In this document: one piece after another, positions 26,341 through 35,390 of the stretch
Layout: every line of letters starts with the position of its first letter
How positions within the stretch are numbered: the stretch's first letter is position 1
Assembly: GCF_004118935.1 (NCBI RefSeq)
Contig: NZ_CP035375.1
Span: 744,001-808,000, forward strand
Direction of reading: 5' to 3'
Length of the DNA: 64,000 bases
Source: Salinibacterium sp. UTAS2018
GTDB taxonomy: Bacteria > Actinomycetota > Actinomycetes > Actinomycetales > Microbacteriaceae
The notes under the pieces: model-generated
Databases searched by the model: none
Told to the model about the DNA's origin: nothing
The model's input: the letters and a program-made list of their open reading frames with translations, nothing else
Translations under genes and position numbers: made by a program

Positions 26341-27291
26341 ATGGACACCACTCCAGACCTTCTCTCGCTGCGCATCGTCCGCGCGATATCCGAGCACGGC
26401 ACCATCAGCGAAGCCGCCCGCGTGCTCGGCTACAGCCAACCCGCCCTCAGCCAACACCTCACTCGCGCTCAGTCACGGCTGGGGCTCGCGCTCGTCGTGC
26501 GCTCGGGCCGCGGAGTGCGCCTGACCGAAGCGGGTCGTGCCCTTGCCAGTCATGCCGTCACGGTGCTCAATGCGGTGGATGCGGCGAGCGCCGAACTCGC
26601 AGAGCTAGCCGGCCTCTCGAGCGGCACGGTGCGCATCGCGGCTTTCCCGACGGCGTCGTCGACGCTCGTACCGCGGTTGATTCGTCAGTTGCGGCAGCAG
26701 CATCCGAATTTGACGGTGAACTATGTGGAGGCTGAGCCGCCTCAGGCGCTGCAGCTGCTGAGAGATGGCGCAGCGGATCTGGCAATTACGTTTTCGTACC
26801 CGGAGGACCGCGCCGACCCGCATTTGTCGCGCGATGGCGGCCACACCACCGTTCCCCTGTTTACCGAGCCTGTGGTGCTGGTGCTGCCCGACGCTCACCC
26901 CCTAGCCAAGGCGGACAGCGTGAGCCTGGCCGACCTTGCCAACGACGCGTGGATTGCGGGCTGCGCCCTCTGTCGCGGGCACTTACTCGCCCTGTGCAAT
27001 ATCGAGGGTTTTGCGCCCGAGATCGGGTTGGAGACGGATAATGCTCTCGCCGTACTGAGCTTTGTCTCCCGCGGACTGGGCGTTGCGCTCCTCCCCCAGT
27101 TGGCGTTGACCTCGCTGACGCTGCCGGAGGGTGTGAGCATCCATGCCCCGCAGCCGTCGAGTGAGCGCACGATTCAGTATGTGATTCAACCGGGGGCGAC
27201 GCGCATTCCTAGCGTGGCGACGACCATTGCGACGCTGACGGCGCTGGGTGGGGCCGCCTGGGGTCTGAAGGACTACCCCGCTCGGAGCTAG
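26341..27291 (+). CDS. LysR-family transcription regulator
   Basis: 316 residues. The N-terminal winged helix reads LRIVRAISEHGTISEAARVL followed by YSQPALSQHLTRAQSRLG; the effector domain starts near VRIAAFPTASSTLVP. It is usually a tetramer whose effector is a metabolite of the controlled pathway. It is divergent from the aminotransferase by 82 bases, which is the classic LysR arrangement. Confidence 0.92.
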   Translation: MDTTPDLLSLRIVRAISEHGTISEAARVLGYSQPALSQHLTRAQSRLGLALVVRSGRGVRLTEAGRALASHAVTVLNAVDAASAELAELAGLSSGTVRIAAFPTASSTLVPRLIRQLRQQHPNLTVNYVEAEPPQALQLLRDGAADLAITFSYPEDRADPHLSRDGGHTTVPLFTEPVVLVLPDAHPLAKADSVSLADLANDAWIAGCALCRGHLLALCNIEGFAPEIGLETDNALAVLSFVSRGLGVALLPQLALTSLTLPEGVSIHAPQPSSERTIQYVIQPGATRIPSVATTIATLTALGGAAWGLKDYPARS

Positions 27292-27322
27292 CAGCGGCTG
27301 GACCACGGATGCGCGGCGGGAG

Positions 27323-27352
27323 CGGGCAGCGGGTGCCCGGCCGGGCTGCCCG
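27323..27352. terminator. Hairpin between lysR and the cysteine desulfurase gene
   Basis: CGGGCAGC (27323-27330) pairs with GCTGCCCG (27345-27352). It lies between convergent genes and may end both transcripts; no T-run is present. Confidence 0.45.
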
Positions 27353-27377
27353 CGGCGGACTGCGGCGCGAGGCCGCG

Positions 27378-28616
27378 TTACTGCGAGAGTGAGCGCACCG
27401 CGCGGTAGGCGGTCTCGATCTCGGCAGCCACAGTGGCGAGCTGTTCGGCAGTCGTGTCACCGCTGAGGCTGAAGCGCACGGCGGTTTGAGCGATCGCTTC
27501 GTCGATCCCGAGCGCTGTGAGCACATGGGATACGTCGTCGCTGCCCACGGCACAGGCAGACCCTGCTGAGCAGATGATGCCGGCGCGGCCGAGTTCGAGC
27601 AGGAGCGATTCTCCACTCGTGCCGGGGAAGCAGAACGAGGCGTTGTTGGGGAGGCGGGTGGGTGCGGGGATCAGCGTGGGGGTTGCAGCATCGCCGTCGG
27701 TGGCAGCCTGCGCATCAGTCTGGGCGCCCGCGTGATCGTGATCGTGAGCGCCAGCCACGGCAGGCCCCGTAAAGATCGCGGCGGGAACACGCGCGAGCAC
27801 GTCGGCAACGAAGTCGTCGCGTAACTCGGCAACCGCGAGCGCCCGTGCGGCCCGATCGGTCTCGGCGAGCGCGAGAGCATGGGCGAATCCGACAGCGCCG
27901 GCAACGTTCTCCGTACCGGAGCGTTTTCCGCGCTCTTGGCCTCCGCCGTGCAACACGGGCTCGAGGCTGCGTCGCCCCTTGACCATCAGCACGCCAATAC
28001 CTTTGGGCGCGCCGAGCTTGTGTCCCGACAGGCTCAGGGCATCGACGCCCAGCCCGGCAACGTCGAGAGCCAGCCAGCCGGCAGCTTGAACGGCATCCGT
28101 GTGCAGCGGCACCCCCACGGCGCGGCACAGTTCGGCGAGCGCCGCGATCGGCTGCACCGCACCGATCTCGTTATTGGCGTACATGACGGTGCAGAGCGTG
28201 GTGTCGGGGCGCAGGGCCTCCCGCGCGTCATCGAGCGAGATCAGTCCCTCGGCGTTCACCGGCAACACGGTGATTTCGAAACCATGAATACGCGCGAGAT
28301 AGTCAACGGATTCCAGCACCGCCTCGTGCTCGATCGCACTCGTGACGATGTGGCGCCCTCGCGGTTCGGCGAGCGCGAGGCCCTTGATGGCGAGGTTGTC
28401 TGACTCCGTGCCACCCGACGTGAATACGACATCGGATGCCCGGCACCCCAGCGACGCGGCGACACTCTTGCGGGCGGCATCCAGGGCACGCTTCGCGGAC
28501 TCCCCCAACTCATGGTGGCTGGACGGGTTACCGAAGTCTCCCGTGAGCAGCGGCCACATCGCTTCGAGCACCTCACGGCGCACGGGTGTCGTGGCGGCGG
28601 AGTCGAGAAAGATCAT
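27378..28616 (-). CDS. Cysteine desulfurase (NifS/IscS-like)
   Basis: 412 residues, PLP enzyme that moves sulfur from cysteine to a persulfide. PLP lysine Lys200 is in LSGHKLGAPKG and the active cysteine Cys355 in CSAGSACAVG. A 30-residue insert at about 288-320, rich in His, Asp, Ala and Gln (AHDHDHAGAQT...), is absent from most homologues and looks low-complexity. It is last in the nrtR-nadA-nadB-nadC operon (four-base overlap with nadC) and very likely supplies sulfur for the 4Fe-4S cluster of NadA. Confidence 0.92.
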   Translation of the reverse strand: MIFLDSAATTPVRREVLEAMWPLLTGDFGNPSSHHELGESAKRALDAARKSVAASLGCRASDVVFTSGGTESDNLAIKGLALAEPRGRHIVTSAIEHEAVLESVDYLARIHGFEITVLPVNAEGLISLDDAREALRPDTTLCTVMYANNEIGAVQPIAALAELCRAVGVPLHTDAVQAAGWLALDVAGLGVDALSLSGHKLGAPKGIGVLMVKGRRSLEPVLHGGGQERGKRSGTENVAGAVGFAHALALAETDRAARALAVAELRDDFVADVLARVPAAIFTGPAVAGAHDHDHAGAQTDAQAATDGDAATPTLIPAPTRLPNNASFCFPGTSGESLLLELGRAGIICSAGSACAVGSDDVSHVLTALGIDEAIAQTAVRFSLSGDTTAEQLATVAAEIETAYRAVRSLSQ

Positions 28617-29473
28617 GAGCTGACGGCACTCACCGCAATGTCGAGACCGAGGTCGAGCGAGCGGACACTGTGCGTGAGGGCACCTACCGAGATGACATCG
28701 ACACCGGTGGCAGCAATCGCCGCAATGGTGTCGAGGTTCACGCCTCCGCTGGCCTCGACGATCGCGCGGCCGGCCACGAGCTCGACGCCGGCCCGCAGAT
28801 CATCGAGCGAGAAGTTGTCGAGCATGATCGTGTCGACCCCCGCCGCGACAACAGTCTCAACCTGGTCGAGACGGTCGACTTCGACCTCGAGGTGCGTGGT
28901 GTGACCGATACGGGCACGAGCGAGACGAATGGCTTCTCCCAGATCGATACCGGCGGCTGCGAGCACCGCGAGGTGATTGTCTTTAGCCATTACGGCATCC
29001 GAGAGACTGAAGCGGTGGTTGTGGCCCCCGCCCGAGCGCACAGCGTGACGTTCGAGAGCCCGGAGCCCGGGCGTTGTCTTACGGGTATCGACTACCCGCG
29101 CGTGCGTGCCGGCCACTTGCGCGACGTAGGCCGCAGTCTGCGTGGCGATGCCCGACATCCGCTGGCTGAGGTTGAGTGCGATGCGCTCCGCCCGCAGAAC
29201 GGCACGCGCGTTACCGGAGACCGAAGCGAGTTGCTGGCCGGCGGCGAACGAGTCACCATCACTGGCCTGCAGCGTGACCTCGGCCTGGGCATCCACCAGC
29301 TGGAAGGTGCGAGCGAAGACGTCGAGGCCACTAGCGACCCCGGCTTCACGGGCATTGAGCACAGCGGTGGCGGTGGCGTCTTCCGGCACAAAGGCATCGC
29401 TCGTTACGTCACCCCAGGGCGCATCTTCGGCGAGGGCCATCAGGATGACATTGTCGACGAGCTGCTGATTCAT
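28613..29473 (-). CDS. nadC: Quinolinate phosphoribosyltransferase
   Basis: 286 residues. It makes nicotinate mononucleotide from quinolinate and PRPP. Conserved positions include RIALNLSQRMSGIATQT, VVDTRKTTPGLRALER, SGGGHNHRFSLSDAVMAKDNH and the C-terminal EASGGVNLDTI. It overlaps nadB by four bases and the desulfurase by four bases. Confidence 0.96.
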   Translation of the reverse strand: MNQQLVDNVILMALAEDAPWGDVTSDAFVPEDATATAVLNAREAGVASGLDVFARTFQLVDAQAEVTLQASDGDSFAAGQQLASVSGNARAVLRAERIALNLSQRMSGIATQTAAYVAQVAGTHARVVDTRKTTPGLRALERHAVRSGGGHNHRFSLSDAVMAKDNHLAVLAAAGIDLGEAIRLARARIGHTTHLEVEVDRLDQVETVVAAGVDTIMLDNFSLDDLRAGVELVAGRAIVEASGGVNLDTIAAIAATGVDVISVGALTHSVRSLDLGLDIAVSAVSS

Positions 29474-31053
29474 CGGGTTGCCGTTTCTGCTCGATCGTGT
29501 GAGGTCATACCATCTTCTGCGGGGATGAAGTCGCCCGCAACGTTGACTGCCGCCCAGCGCGTGGAAAACGCGAGCTCTTCGCGGGTCTCCGGGTAGTCAG
29601 TGCGCTCGTGGGCTCCGCGAGATTCCTGACGGCGGAGCGCTGCGACAACCACGAGGCGAGCAAGGTCGAGCAGGTTCGCGTTTTCCGCGCCCTCGACGGT
29701 GTTCGACTCAGAGTGCCAACTGGCGAGGATCGCAGATGCTTCTTCCAGACGCGTCGCATCACGCTCAAGTCCGACGTGGCTCCACATGAGTTCGCGCAGC
29801 TGATCGCGAGTGAATGCTTCTTTGCCGGTGATCTCGAACTGCGGCTCGAGCGCGTCAACCTCGATGGCTCGCTGGGGTTCGTTGAGAGCATCCGCAGCAC
29901 GCCAGGCGAAGACGAGCGATTCGAGCAATGAGTTGGAGGCCAAGCGGTTAGCGCCATGCACACCGGTGCAGGATGCTTCCCCAACGGCATAGAGACCACG
30001 CACGCTTGTGCGGCCATCAATGTCGGTGCGGATGCCGCCCATCCAATAGTGCGCTGCCGGCGTCACCGGAATAGGTTCAGTGCCCCAGTCGAAGCCGTGC
30101 TCTTCGCAGACCTCGGTGATGCCGGGGAAACGCTTCGCGAGAAACTCGGCACCGAGGCCCGTGGCATCGAGCATGATGGGCCGGCCACCCTGCTTTTCCA
30201 TGGCGCGAGCAATACCGCGGGCGACGACATCGCGCGGGGCGAGTTCGCCATCGGGGTGCACGTCGAACATGAAGCGCTTACCGTGCTCATCGAGCAGTGT
30301 TGCGCCCTCGCCGCGAACCGCTTCCGAGACGAGAGGGTTGCCGGGCACCGCAAGCGACGTCGGGTGAAACTGGAAGAATTCGACATCGGCCAGAGCGGCA
30401 CCGGCGCGGTAGGCAGCGGCCACCCCGTCGCCCGTCGTGACAAACGGGTTCGTCGTGTGCTTGTAGAGCTGGCCGGCTCCGCCACTGGCTAGAACGACGA
30501 TGTCGCCGTCGATCACGCGCGAGTTGCCGTCAGGAGCAATGACGTCGATGCCGGTGACGCGCGGCGTGCCGTCGGCATCCGTCTCGGTCACCAGATCGCG
30601 CATGAAGGTGTAGGCGTAGGTCTCTACCGCTAGAGCCTTGACCGCGCGCAAGAGTGCAACCTCGATCGCAAGCCCCGTGGCATCTCCGCCGGCGTGGATG
30701 ACGCGCCGCGACGAGTGCGCCGCTTCGTGTCCCCGAGCAAGCTCACCGTTGGCGATGCGGTCGAATTCCACCCCGAGTGAGATGAGTTCTTGCACACGCA
30801 GCGGGCCTTCGCTGCACAACACTTCAACGGCATCCCGCTCGCACAGTCCCGCGCCCGCGATCATCGTGTCGGAGACGTGACTGGCGACGGTGTCATCAGG
30901 GAAGAGCACCGCGGCGATGCCGCCCTGGGCGTACTTGGTGTTGCTCTCAGCAAGCTCCGACTTGGTCACGAGAACCACTTCGTGGTGAGCACTGGCGCGG
31001 TAGGCGGTAATGAGCCCAGCGATACCGGTACCAACAACAATGACCCGTGCCAT
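29470..31053 (-). CDS. nadB: L-aspartate oxidase
   Basis: 527 residues. Flavoenzyme that turns aspartate into iminoaspartate for NadA. N-terminal FAD motif VVGTGIAGLITAYRA, then ESNTKYAQGGIAAV, HSSRRVIHAGGDATG, and the active region PVTPAAHYWMGGIRTDIDGRTS. A C-terminal helical domain follows. It starts two bases after the nadA stop. Confidence 0.96.
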   Translation of the reverse strand: MARVIVVGTGIAGLITAYRASAHHEVVLVTKSELAESNTKYAQGGIAAVLFPDDTVASHVSDTMIAGAGLCERDAVEVLCSEGPLRVQELISLGVEFDRIANGELARGHEAAHSSRRVIHAGGDATGLAIEVALLRAVKALAVETYAYTFMRDLVTETDADGTPRVTGIDVIAPDGNSRVIDGDIVVLASGGAGQLYKHTTNPFVTTGDGVAAAYRAGAALADVEFFQFHPTSLAVPGNPLVSEAVRGEGATLLDEHGKRFMFDVHPDGELAPRDVVARGIARAMEKQGGRPIMLDATGLGAEFLAKRFPGITEVCEEHGFDWGTEPIPVTPAAHYWMGGIRTDIDGRTSVRGLYAVGEASCTGVHGANRLASNSLLESLVFAWRAADALNEPQRAIEVDALEPQFEITGKEAFTRDQLRELMWSHVGLERDATRLEEASAILASWHSESNTVEGAENANLLDLARLVVVAALRRQESRGAHERTDYPETREELAFSTRWAAVNVAGDFIPAEDGMTSHDRAETATR

Positions 31054-31055
31054 AC

Positions 31056-32345
31056 TTACGCCTCTTTCGTCGTTACCGGTGGCTTCGCGGCGAGCATCCG
31101 CTCCAAGGCCACGCGTGCCGGTGCTGCCACATCATCGGCGACAGTGATTTGGTTGAGAACTTCGCCGCGCACAAGGCCCTCAAGAACCCACGCGAGATAG
31201 CCAGGGTGAATGCGGTACATCGTCGAGCAGGGGCACACCACAGGGTCGAGGCAGAAGATGGTGTGCTGCGGATACTCGGCCGCGAGACGGTTGACCATGT
31301 TGATCTCGGTGCCGATCGCGAACGTTGTCGGTTCGGTTGCCGCCGCTACAGCCTTCTGGATGTAGTCGGTCGACCCTGCCTCGTCAGCGGCATCCACGAC
31401 GGGCATCGGGCACTCGGGGTGCACGATTACGCGAACACCGGGGTGCTCGGCGCGGGCCTGCTCGATCTGGCCAACATTGAAGCGCTTGTGAACGCTGCAG
31501 AAGCCGTGCCAGAGCACAACCTTTGCCTCGTTGAGCGTCTCGGCGTCATTGCCGCCGAGAGGCTTGTTGGGATTCCACATCGGCATGAGATCGGTGGAGA
31601 TCCCCATCTTCTTTGCTGTGTTGCGCCCGAGGTGCTGGTCGGGGAAGAACAGCACGCGCTGACCGCGCTCGTACGCCCACTCGAGAACAGTCGTTGCGTT
31701 CGAGCTCGTGCAGACGATGCCGCCGTTACGACCGCAGAAGCCCTTGAGCGCTGCCGAAGAGTTCATGTAGGTCACGGGGATGATCGGCACGCGGCCATCA
31801 GCATCCGGTTCGGTTCCGTAGATCTCGGTGAGCTGTTCCCAGCACTCTTCTACCGAGTCGATGTCGGCCATGTCGGCCATCGAACAACCGGCGGCGAGGT
31901 TCGGCAGGATCACAGCTTGGTCCTCGCGAGCCAGGATGTCAGCCGTCTCAGCCATAAAGTGAACGCCACAGAACACGATCGCTTCGGCGTTCGGCACGGT
32001 CTGCGCCGCGTTGGCGAGCTGGAAGGAATCGCCGAGGAAATCAGCGTGCTGCACAACCTCATCCCGCTGGTAGAAGTGCCCAAGCACAACCGCGCGGTCA
32101 CCTAACGTGGCCTTGGCCGCGACGATACGAGCGTGCAGATCTTCGTTCGAGGCCTTCTGGTATTCCAGTGGCAACTGTCCCTGGCGGGGTGCGCCCGTGG
32201 GAATCACATCGCCCATGGATGCTCCGGGGCCGTAGCTCGGAACCCCCAGGTCGAACGTCCAGGGCCCGTCGGCCAGCTCAGGCGCACAGGTTTCCCCGTC
32301 GCCCGTCGCAGTGATGCGCTGAATGGTCGAATCAATGGATGACAC
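31056..32345 (-). CDS. nadA: Quinolinate synthase
   Basis: 429 residues, the larger actinobacterial type. It condenses iminoaspartate with dihydroxyacetone phosphate using a 4Fe-4S cluster. Cluster cysteines and active-site parts are in NSSAALKGFCGRNGGIVCTS and LDPVVCPCSTMYRI, with VFCGVHFMAETADIL and VHPECPMPVV. It overlaps the regulator nrtR by 14 bases and is co-transcribed. Confidence 0.96.
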   Translation of the reverse strand: MSSIDSTIQRITATGDGETCAPELADGPWTFDLGVPSYGPGASMGDVIPTGAPRQGQLPLEYQKASNEDLHARIVAAKATLGDRAVVLGHFYQRDEVVQHADFLGDSFQLANAAQTVPNAEAIVFCGVHFMAETADILAREDQAVILPNLAAGCSMADMADIDSVEECWEQLTEIYGTEPDADGRVPIIPVTYMNSSAALKGFCGRNGGIVCTSSNATTVLEWAYERGQRVLFFPDQHLGRNTAKKMGISTDLMPMWNPNKPLGGNDAETLNEAKVVLWHGFCSVHKRFNVGQIEQARAEHPGVRVIVHPECPMPVVDAADEAGSTDYIQKAVAAATEPTTFAIGTEINMVNRLAAEYPQHTIFCLDPVVCPCSTMYRIHPGYLAWVLEGLVRGEVLNQITVADDVAAPARVALERMLAAKPPVTTKEA

Positions 32346-33048
32346 GAGTGCTCCCTGTCTTGAGGTGGCCGAGAGGGCCGTTGTCGACGAGCTCTACGCC
32401 CTCGTCATAGCGGTACAGCCTCGGAGGCCGGTGGCGCCCTCCCGAGACAACGTGGTCAGTGGGAACCAGTGAACCTGAATTCTCGATCTGACGACGGAAG
32501 TTGGCGGGGTCGAGTTGCTTCTGCAACACAGCCTCGTGCACGATGCGCAGTTCACTGAGGGTAAAAGTCTCGCCCAGGAATGCCCGAGCGATGCGCGAGT
32601 ACTCCATCTTGGTGCGCAGACGCCAGAGCGCATAGTCGACAATCACGTTGTGGTCGAAGGCCAGTTCAGGAAGGTTATCCGCGGGGAACCAGCGCACGTT
32701 CTCTCCCTCAGTGGCACGATCAGCCTCTTCTTGACGCACGAGTGCCCAATAGACGACCGATACTGCGCGGCCACCGATGGAACGCTCCACATCGCCGAAC
32801 GCGTAGAGCTGTTCGAGGTACGCGGGCTCAAGCGCCGTGGTCTCCAGCAGATTGCGGGCCGCGGCATCCGCGAGACTTTCGTCGTTGCCGACCCAGCCTC
32901 CGGGCAACGCCCACTGGCTGGCATACGGCTCGCGGGTGCGGCGCACGAGCGGGATCCACAGGGCACTCTCACCCGATTCGGGAATGGGACGCAGCGCGAA
33001 AATCACGGTTGATACCGCGAGCGAGATTGTTTGTTCGCTCTGCTCCAT
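32332..33048 (-). CDS. nrtR: NrtR-type Nudix transcription regulator of NAD synthesis
   Basis: 238 residues. The N-terminal Nudix fold contains WALPGGWVGNDESLADAAAR, but the REUxEE core is degenerate (RNLLET), so it should bind ADP-ribose without cleaving it. The C-terminal winged helix (TLSELRIVHEAVLQKQLDPANFRRQI) is that of NrtR repressors. It heads nadA-nadB-nadC. The ATG 33048 has GGGAG seven bases upstream; the TTG at 33063 is not used. Two GTCA-N3-TGAC palindromes lie in the promoter. Confidence 0.93.
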   Translation of the reverse strand: MEQSEQTISLAVSTVIFALRPIPESGESALWIPLVRRTREPYASQWALPGGWVGNDESLADAAARNLLETTALEPAYLEQLYAFGDVERSIGGRAVSVVYWALVRQEEADRATEGENVRWFPADNLPELAFDHNVIVDYALWRLRTKMEYSRIARAFLGETFTLSELRIVHEAVLQKQLDPANFRRQIENSGSLVPTDHVVSGGRHRPPRLYRYDEGVELVDNGPLGHLKTGSTRVIH

Positions 33049-33076
33049 CGCCACTCCCTTCAACTATTCAGTAAGA

Positions 33077-33124
33077 GTCATGCTGACCTGAACACAGAAT
33101 ACACCTTAAAGTCAGGCTGACCAA
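33077..33124 (-). promoter_or_regulatory. Promoter and two candidate NrtR operators of the nad operon
   Basis: On the minus strand TTGGTC (33119-33124) and TATTCT (33096-33101) are separated by 17 bases, a good sigma-70 type promoter. Palindromes GTCAGGCTGAC (33111-33121) and GTCATGCTGAC (33077-33087) differ at one base, share flanking bases and have centres 34 bp apart. One covers the -35/spacer, the other lies just beyond the -10. This is a repressor layout. Confidence 0.7.
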
Positions 33125-33172
33125 AAGGACGCCGACGACATGATGCGGGCGGGGCAAACCCGCAAGAATGAG

Positions 33173-33985
33173 CTACTCAGCTGTAGCCGTTGGCGCGTCT
33201 ACGGCGCCTCCGAACCGACGTGACCGACTCGCGTAAATGCGAATCGCTTGCCACAGGTCTTCACGCGTGAAATCAGGCCAGAGCGTGTCGAGGAAAACCA
33301 TCTCGGCATACGCGCTCTGCCAGGGCATGAAGTTGCTCATCCGCTGCTCCCCCGACGACCGCACAAACAGGTCAACATCGGGCAGCTGCGGTTGATACAG
33401 GCGCTTCTGGATGAGCTTCTCTGAGACCGCAGACGGCTTCAGCTTGCCTGCCGCAACTTCATCGGCAATCGAGCGCACGGCATCCGCAATTTCAGTGCGG
33501 CCACCGTAATTCACGCACATAGTGAGAGTAATGGTGCTGTTGTTCTCAGTCAGCTTCTCGGCGAATTGCAGCTCTTTGATCACCGAGGTCCACAAGCGCG
33601 GGCGTCGCCCCGCCCAGCGCACACGCACTCCCCACTCGTTGAGCTGATCACGCCGACGGTGCAGTACGTCGCGGTTGAAGCCCATGAGAAAGCGAACCTC
33701 CTCGGGCGATCGACTCCAATTTTCGGTTGAAAACGCATAAACACTGATGTGTTTGACACCGATTTGGATAGCACCGGCCACGACATCGAGCAGGCTCGCC
33801 TCGCCTGCCTTGTGACCCTCCACGCGCGTCAGGCCGCGCGCGTTGGCCCAGCGTCCATTGCCGTCCATGACGAGAGCAATGTGTTCGGGAACAGACCCCT
33901 TAGGCATCGCTGGCGGGTGGATGCCTGTCCAATCAAGAGGACGAAATTCCACAGCATCTTTGTGAGTTTTCCCTACGCGGCTCAT
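33173..33985 (-). CDS. uppS: Isoprenyl (undecaprenyl) diphosphate synthase
   Basis: 270 residues, cis-prenyltransferase. It makes the C50/C55 lipid carrier for cell wall synthesis. The metal-binding [19 protein letters not shown] and [17 protein letters not shown] are diagnostic, as are VRFMGF-like and [20 protein letters not shown]. It starts inside the end of recO (four-base overlap), a conserved actinobacterial pair. Confidence 0.95.
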   Translation of the reverse strand: MSRVGKTHKDAVEFRPLDWTGIHPPAMPKGSVPEHIALVMDGNGRWANARGLTRVEGHKAGEASLLDVVAGAIQIGVKHISVYAFSTENWSRSPEEVRFLMGFNRDVLHRRRDQLNEWGVRVRWAGRRPRLWTSVIKELQFAEKLTENNSTITLTMCVNYGGRTEIADAVRSIADEVAAGKLKPSAVSEKLIQKRLYQPQLPDVDLFVRSSGEQRMSNFMPWQSAYAEMVFLDTLWPDFTREDLWQAIRIYASRSRRFGGAVDAPTATAE

Positions 33986-34710
33986 GCGCTCCGATCCACA
34001 TGCTGAATGGAGCGAAGACTGCGCTCCAAATGAAACTGGGTGTACGCGGCAACAACACCGCTAGCTTGGGAGCGTGATCGCTCATCAGATGCCTCAGCGA
34101 CATCCCACTGACCGGCAAGTAACGCGCCGAGCAGTTCGAGGGTCGCCGGACTCAGTCGCGGTGAACCGGGCGGGGCAACCTCATCGGCGACCACGCCACC
34201 CATCTGCGCGACGAAGACGGAATGCGGCCCCGGAGCACCGGTCACCGCACAATCAACAAAGCTCGGGGCCCAACCGGCGATCGAGAGGCTCCGCAAGAGG
34301 TAGGAGTCGAGCGTCAGGCTCGGATTGTGCTCGCGCCGCGAAAGAGAACGCAATGCACCCACCAGCAAGAGATATTGCTGAAGCGAGCCGTCGTCATCCG
34401 TAACTTTGTCCGCCGTTTCGACCATCACACTTGCGGCGGTGTAGCTCGCGTAATCGGCCGTGATGTCCGAGCCATAGGAACCAAGGGACTCCGCCTGCTG
34501 GATGATATCGAGGCTGCGACCGATATAGCACTGGATGTCGGCGACCATGAAGGGTTCCAACCGTGACCCAAACTTCGAGGCTGTGCGACGCACGCCCTTA
34601 GCCACCGCCCGGATTTTTCCGTGCTCACGCGAGAGCATCGTCACGATGCGGTCAGCTTCACCCAACTTGTGGGTGCGCAGCACGACAGCTTCATCACGAT
34701 AGGTAGGCAC
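33982..34710 (-). CDS. recO: DNA repair protein RecO
   Basis: 242 residues from GTG 34710, the usual length. The OB-fold N-terminus reads [20 protein letters not shown]. RecO loads RecA with RecF/RecR and anneals single strands. The frame is open to 34890, but the extra 60 residues fall on repeat DNA (including inverted element C) and are rejected. GATACT stands six bases before the GTG. Confidence 0.93.
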   Translation of the reverse strand: MPTYRDEAVVLRTHKLGEADRIVTMLSREHGKIRAVAKGVRRTASKFGSRLEPFMVADIQCYIGRSLDIIQQAESLGSYGSDITADYASYTAASVMVETADKVTDDDGSLQQYLLLVGALRSLSRREHNPSLTLDSYLLRSLSIAGWAPSFVDCAVTGAPGPHSVFVAQMGGVVADEVAPPGSPRLSPATLELLGALLAGQWDVAEASDERSRSQASGVVAAYTQFHLERSLRSIQHVDRSA

Positions 34711-34772
34711 CTCCCAAGTATCCTCCGGTTGTCGCGAGTTTGCTGTGCGACGGCCCGCGCCAACTCCGTTTC

Positions 34773-34832
34773 GCTGAGCGCCCTGCCCGCCGGCTGAGCA
34801 CCCTGCCCGCGCGCTGAGCAGCTCGCACGCCC
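34773..34832. repeat. 20-bp tandem repeat, three copies
   Basis: Units GCTGAGCGCCCTGCCCGCCG, GCTGAGCACCCTGCCCGCGC and GCTGAGCAGCTCGCACGCCC are consecutive; the third is diverged. They lie between recO and inverted element C. Confidence 0.8.
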
Positions 34833-34846
34833 GTTTGCTCCCCTTC

Positions 34847-34936
34847 GGAAACTCAGGAGAATCGCGTGCGTCGAAGGAAAGATGACCCATTCACCCGCCC
34901 CGGCGGCGGCTGCAGGTCTGTTTCTCCTGAGTTTCC
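34847..34936. repeat. Inverted-repeat element, copy C (90 bp)
   Basis: Left end GGAAACTCAGGAGAA (34847-34861) and right end TTCTCCTGAGTTTCC (34922-34936) are perfect complements. The match goes on outward (CCCTTC and GAAGGG, with one extra base). Confidence 0.85.
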
Positions 34937-35093
34937 AGAAGGGAGCACGGGCGCTCTCCCTGCGGAACCCCACTCAGCGCACGATGACGCCGAGCACGTC
35001 GCCGCACAACATGTCCCACAGTGCGTGCGCAGCGCGCATCGCCCCTCGACCTGCCCTGCAGGGCGCGCGCACCGCACCGGACCGGAGCCTCAC

Positions 35094-35184
35094 GGAAATT
35101 CAGGAAATCGCCGCGCTGCGCACAACGCCGAGGCCGGATCCGGTGCACCCCAGACATCCGCTGCCCCCGATCTCCTGAGTTTTC
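35094..35184. repeat. Inverted-repeat element, copy D (91 bp)
   Basis: Left end GGAAATTCAGGAAAT (35094-35108), right end ATCTCCTGAGTTTTC (35170-35184); 12 of 15 bases are complementary. The interior does not resemble the other copies. Confidence 0.75.
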
Positions 35185-35390
35185 GACGTCTGCCTCGACG
35201 ACGACGCCGGCACGTTCACGTTCACGTTCAGAACGTCAGGAACAGCGGCAGGGCAAGCAACTGATCTAGGGACAGGAACAGGGCTAGGGGCAGGGCGCGG
35301 ACGCGGAGCAAACGCGCGAGTTGCTCGGAGATCGCAGGCTTGCCCGGAGCGCAACTGCGCTGCGCGCATCACGCGTGGTACGAATGGTTC

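Larger units (their letters stand above)
34711..35390. other. 680-bp gene-free region with two inverted elements
   Basis: It holds a 20-bp tandem repeat, inverted elements C and D, and short repeats (CACGTT three times at about 35213; AGGGACAGGAACAGGG words at about 35270). Frames over it are arginine/proline-rich and lack ribosome sites, so no gene is called. Confidence 0.7.

Noticed and set aside
34707..34890. 60-residue N-terminal extension of RecO
   Set aside because: It overlaps repeat DNA and has no conserved residues; GTG 34710 gives the normal RecO length.
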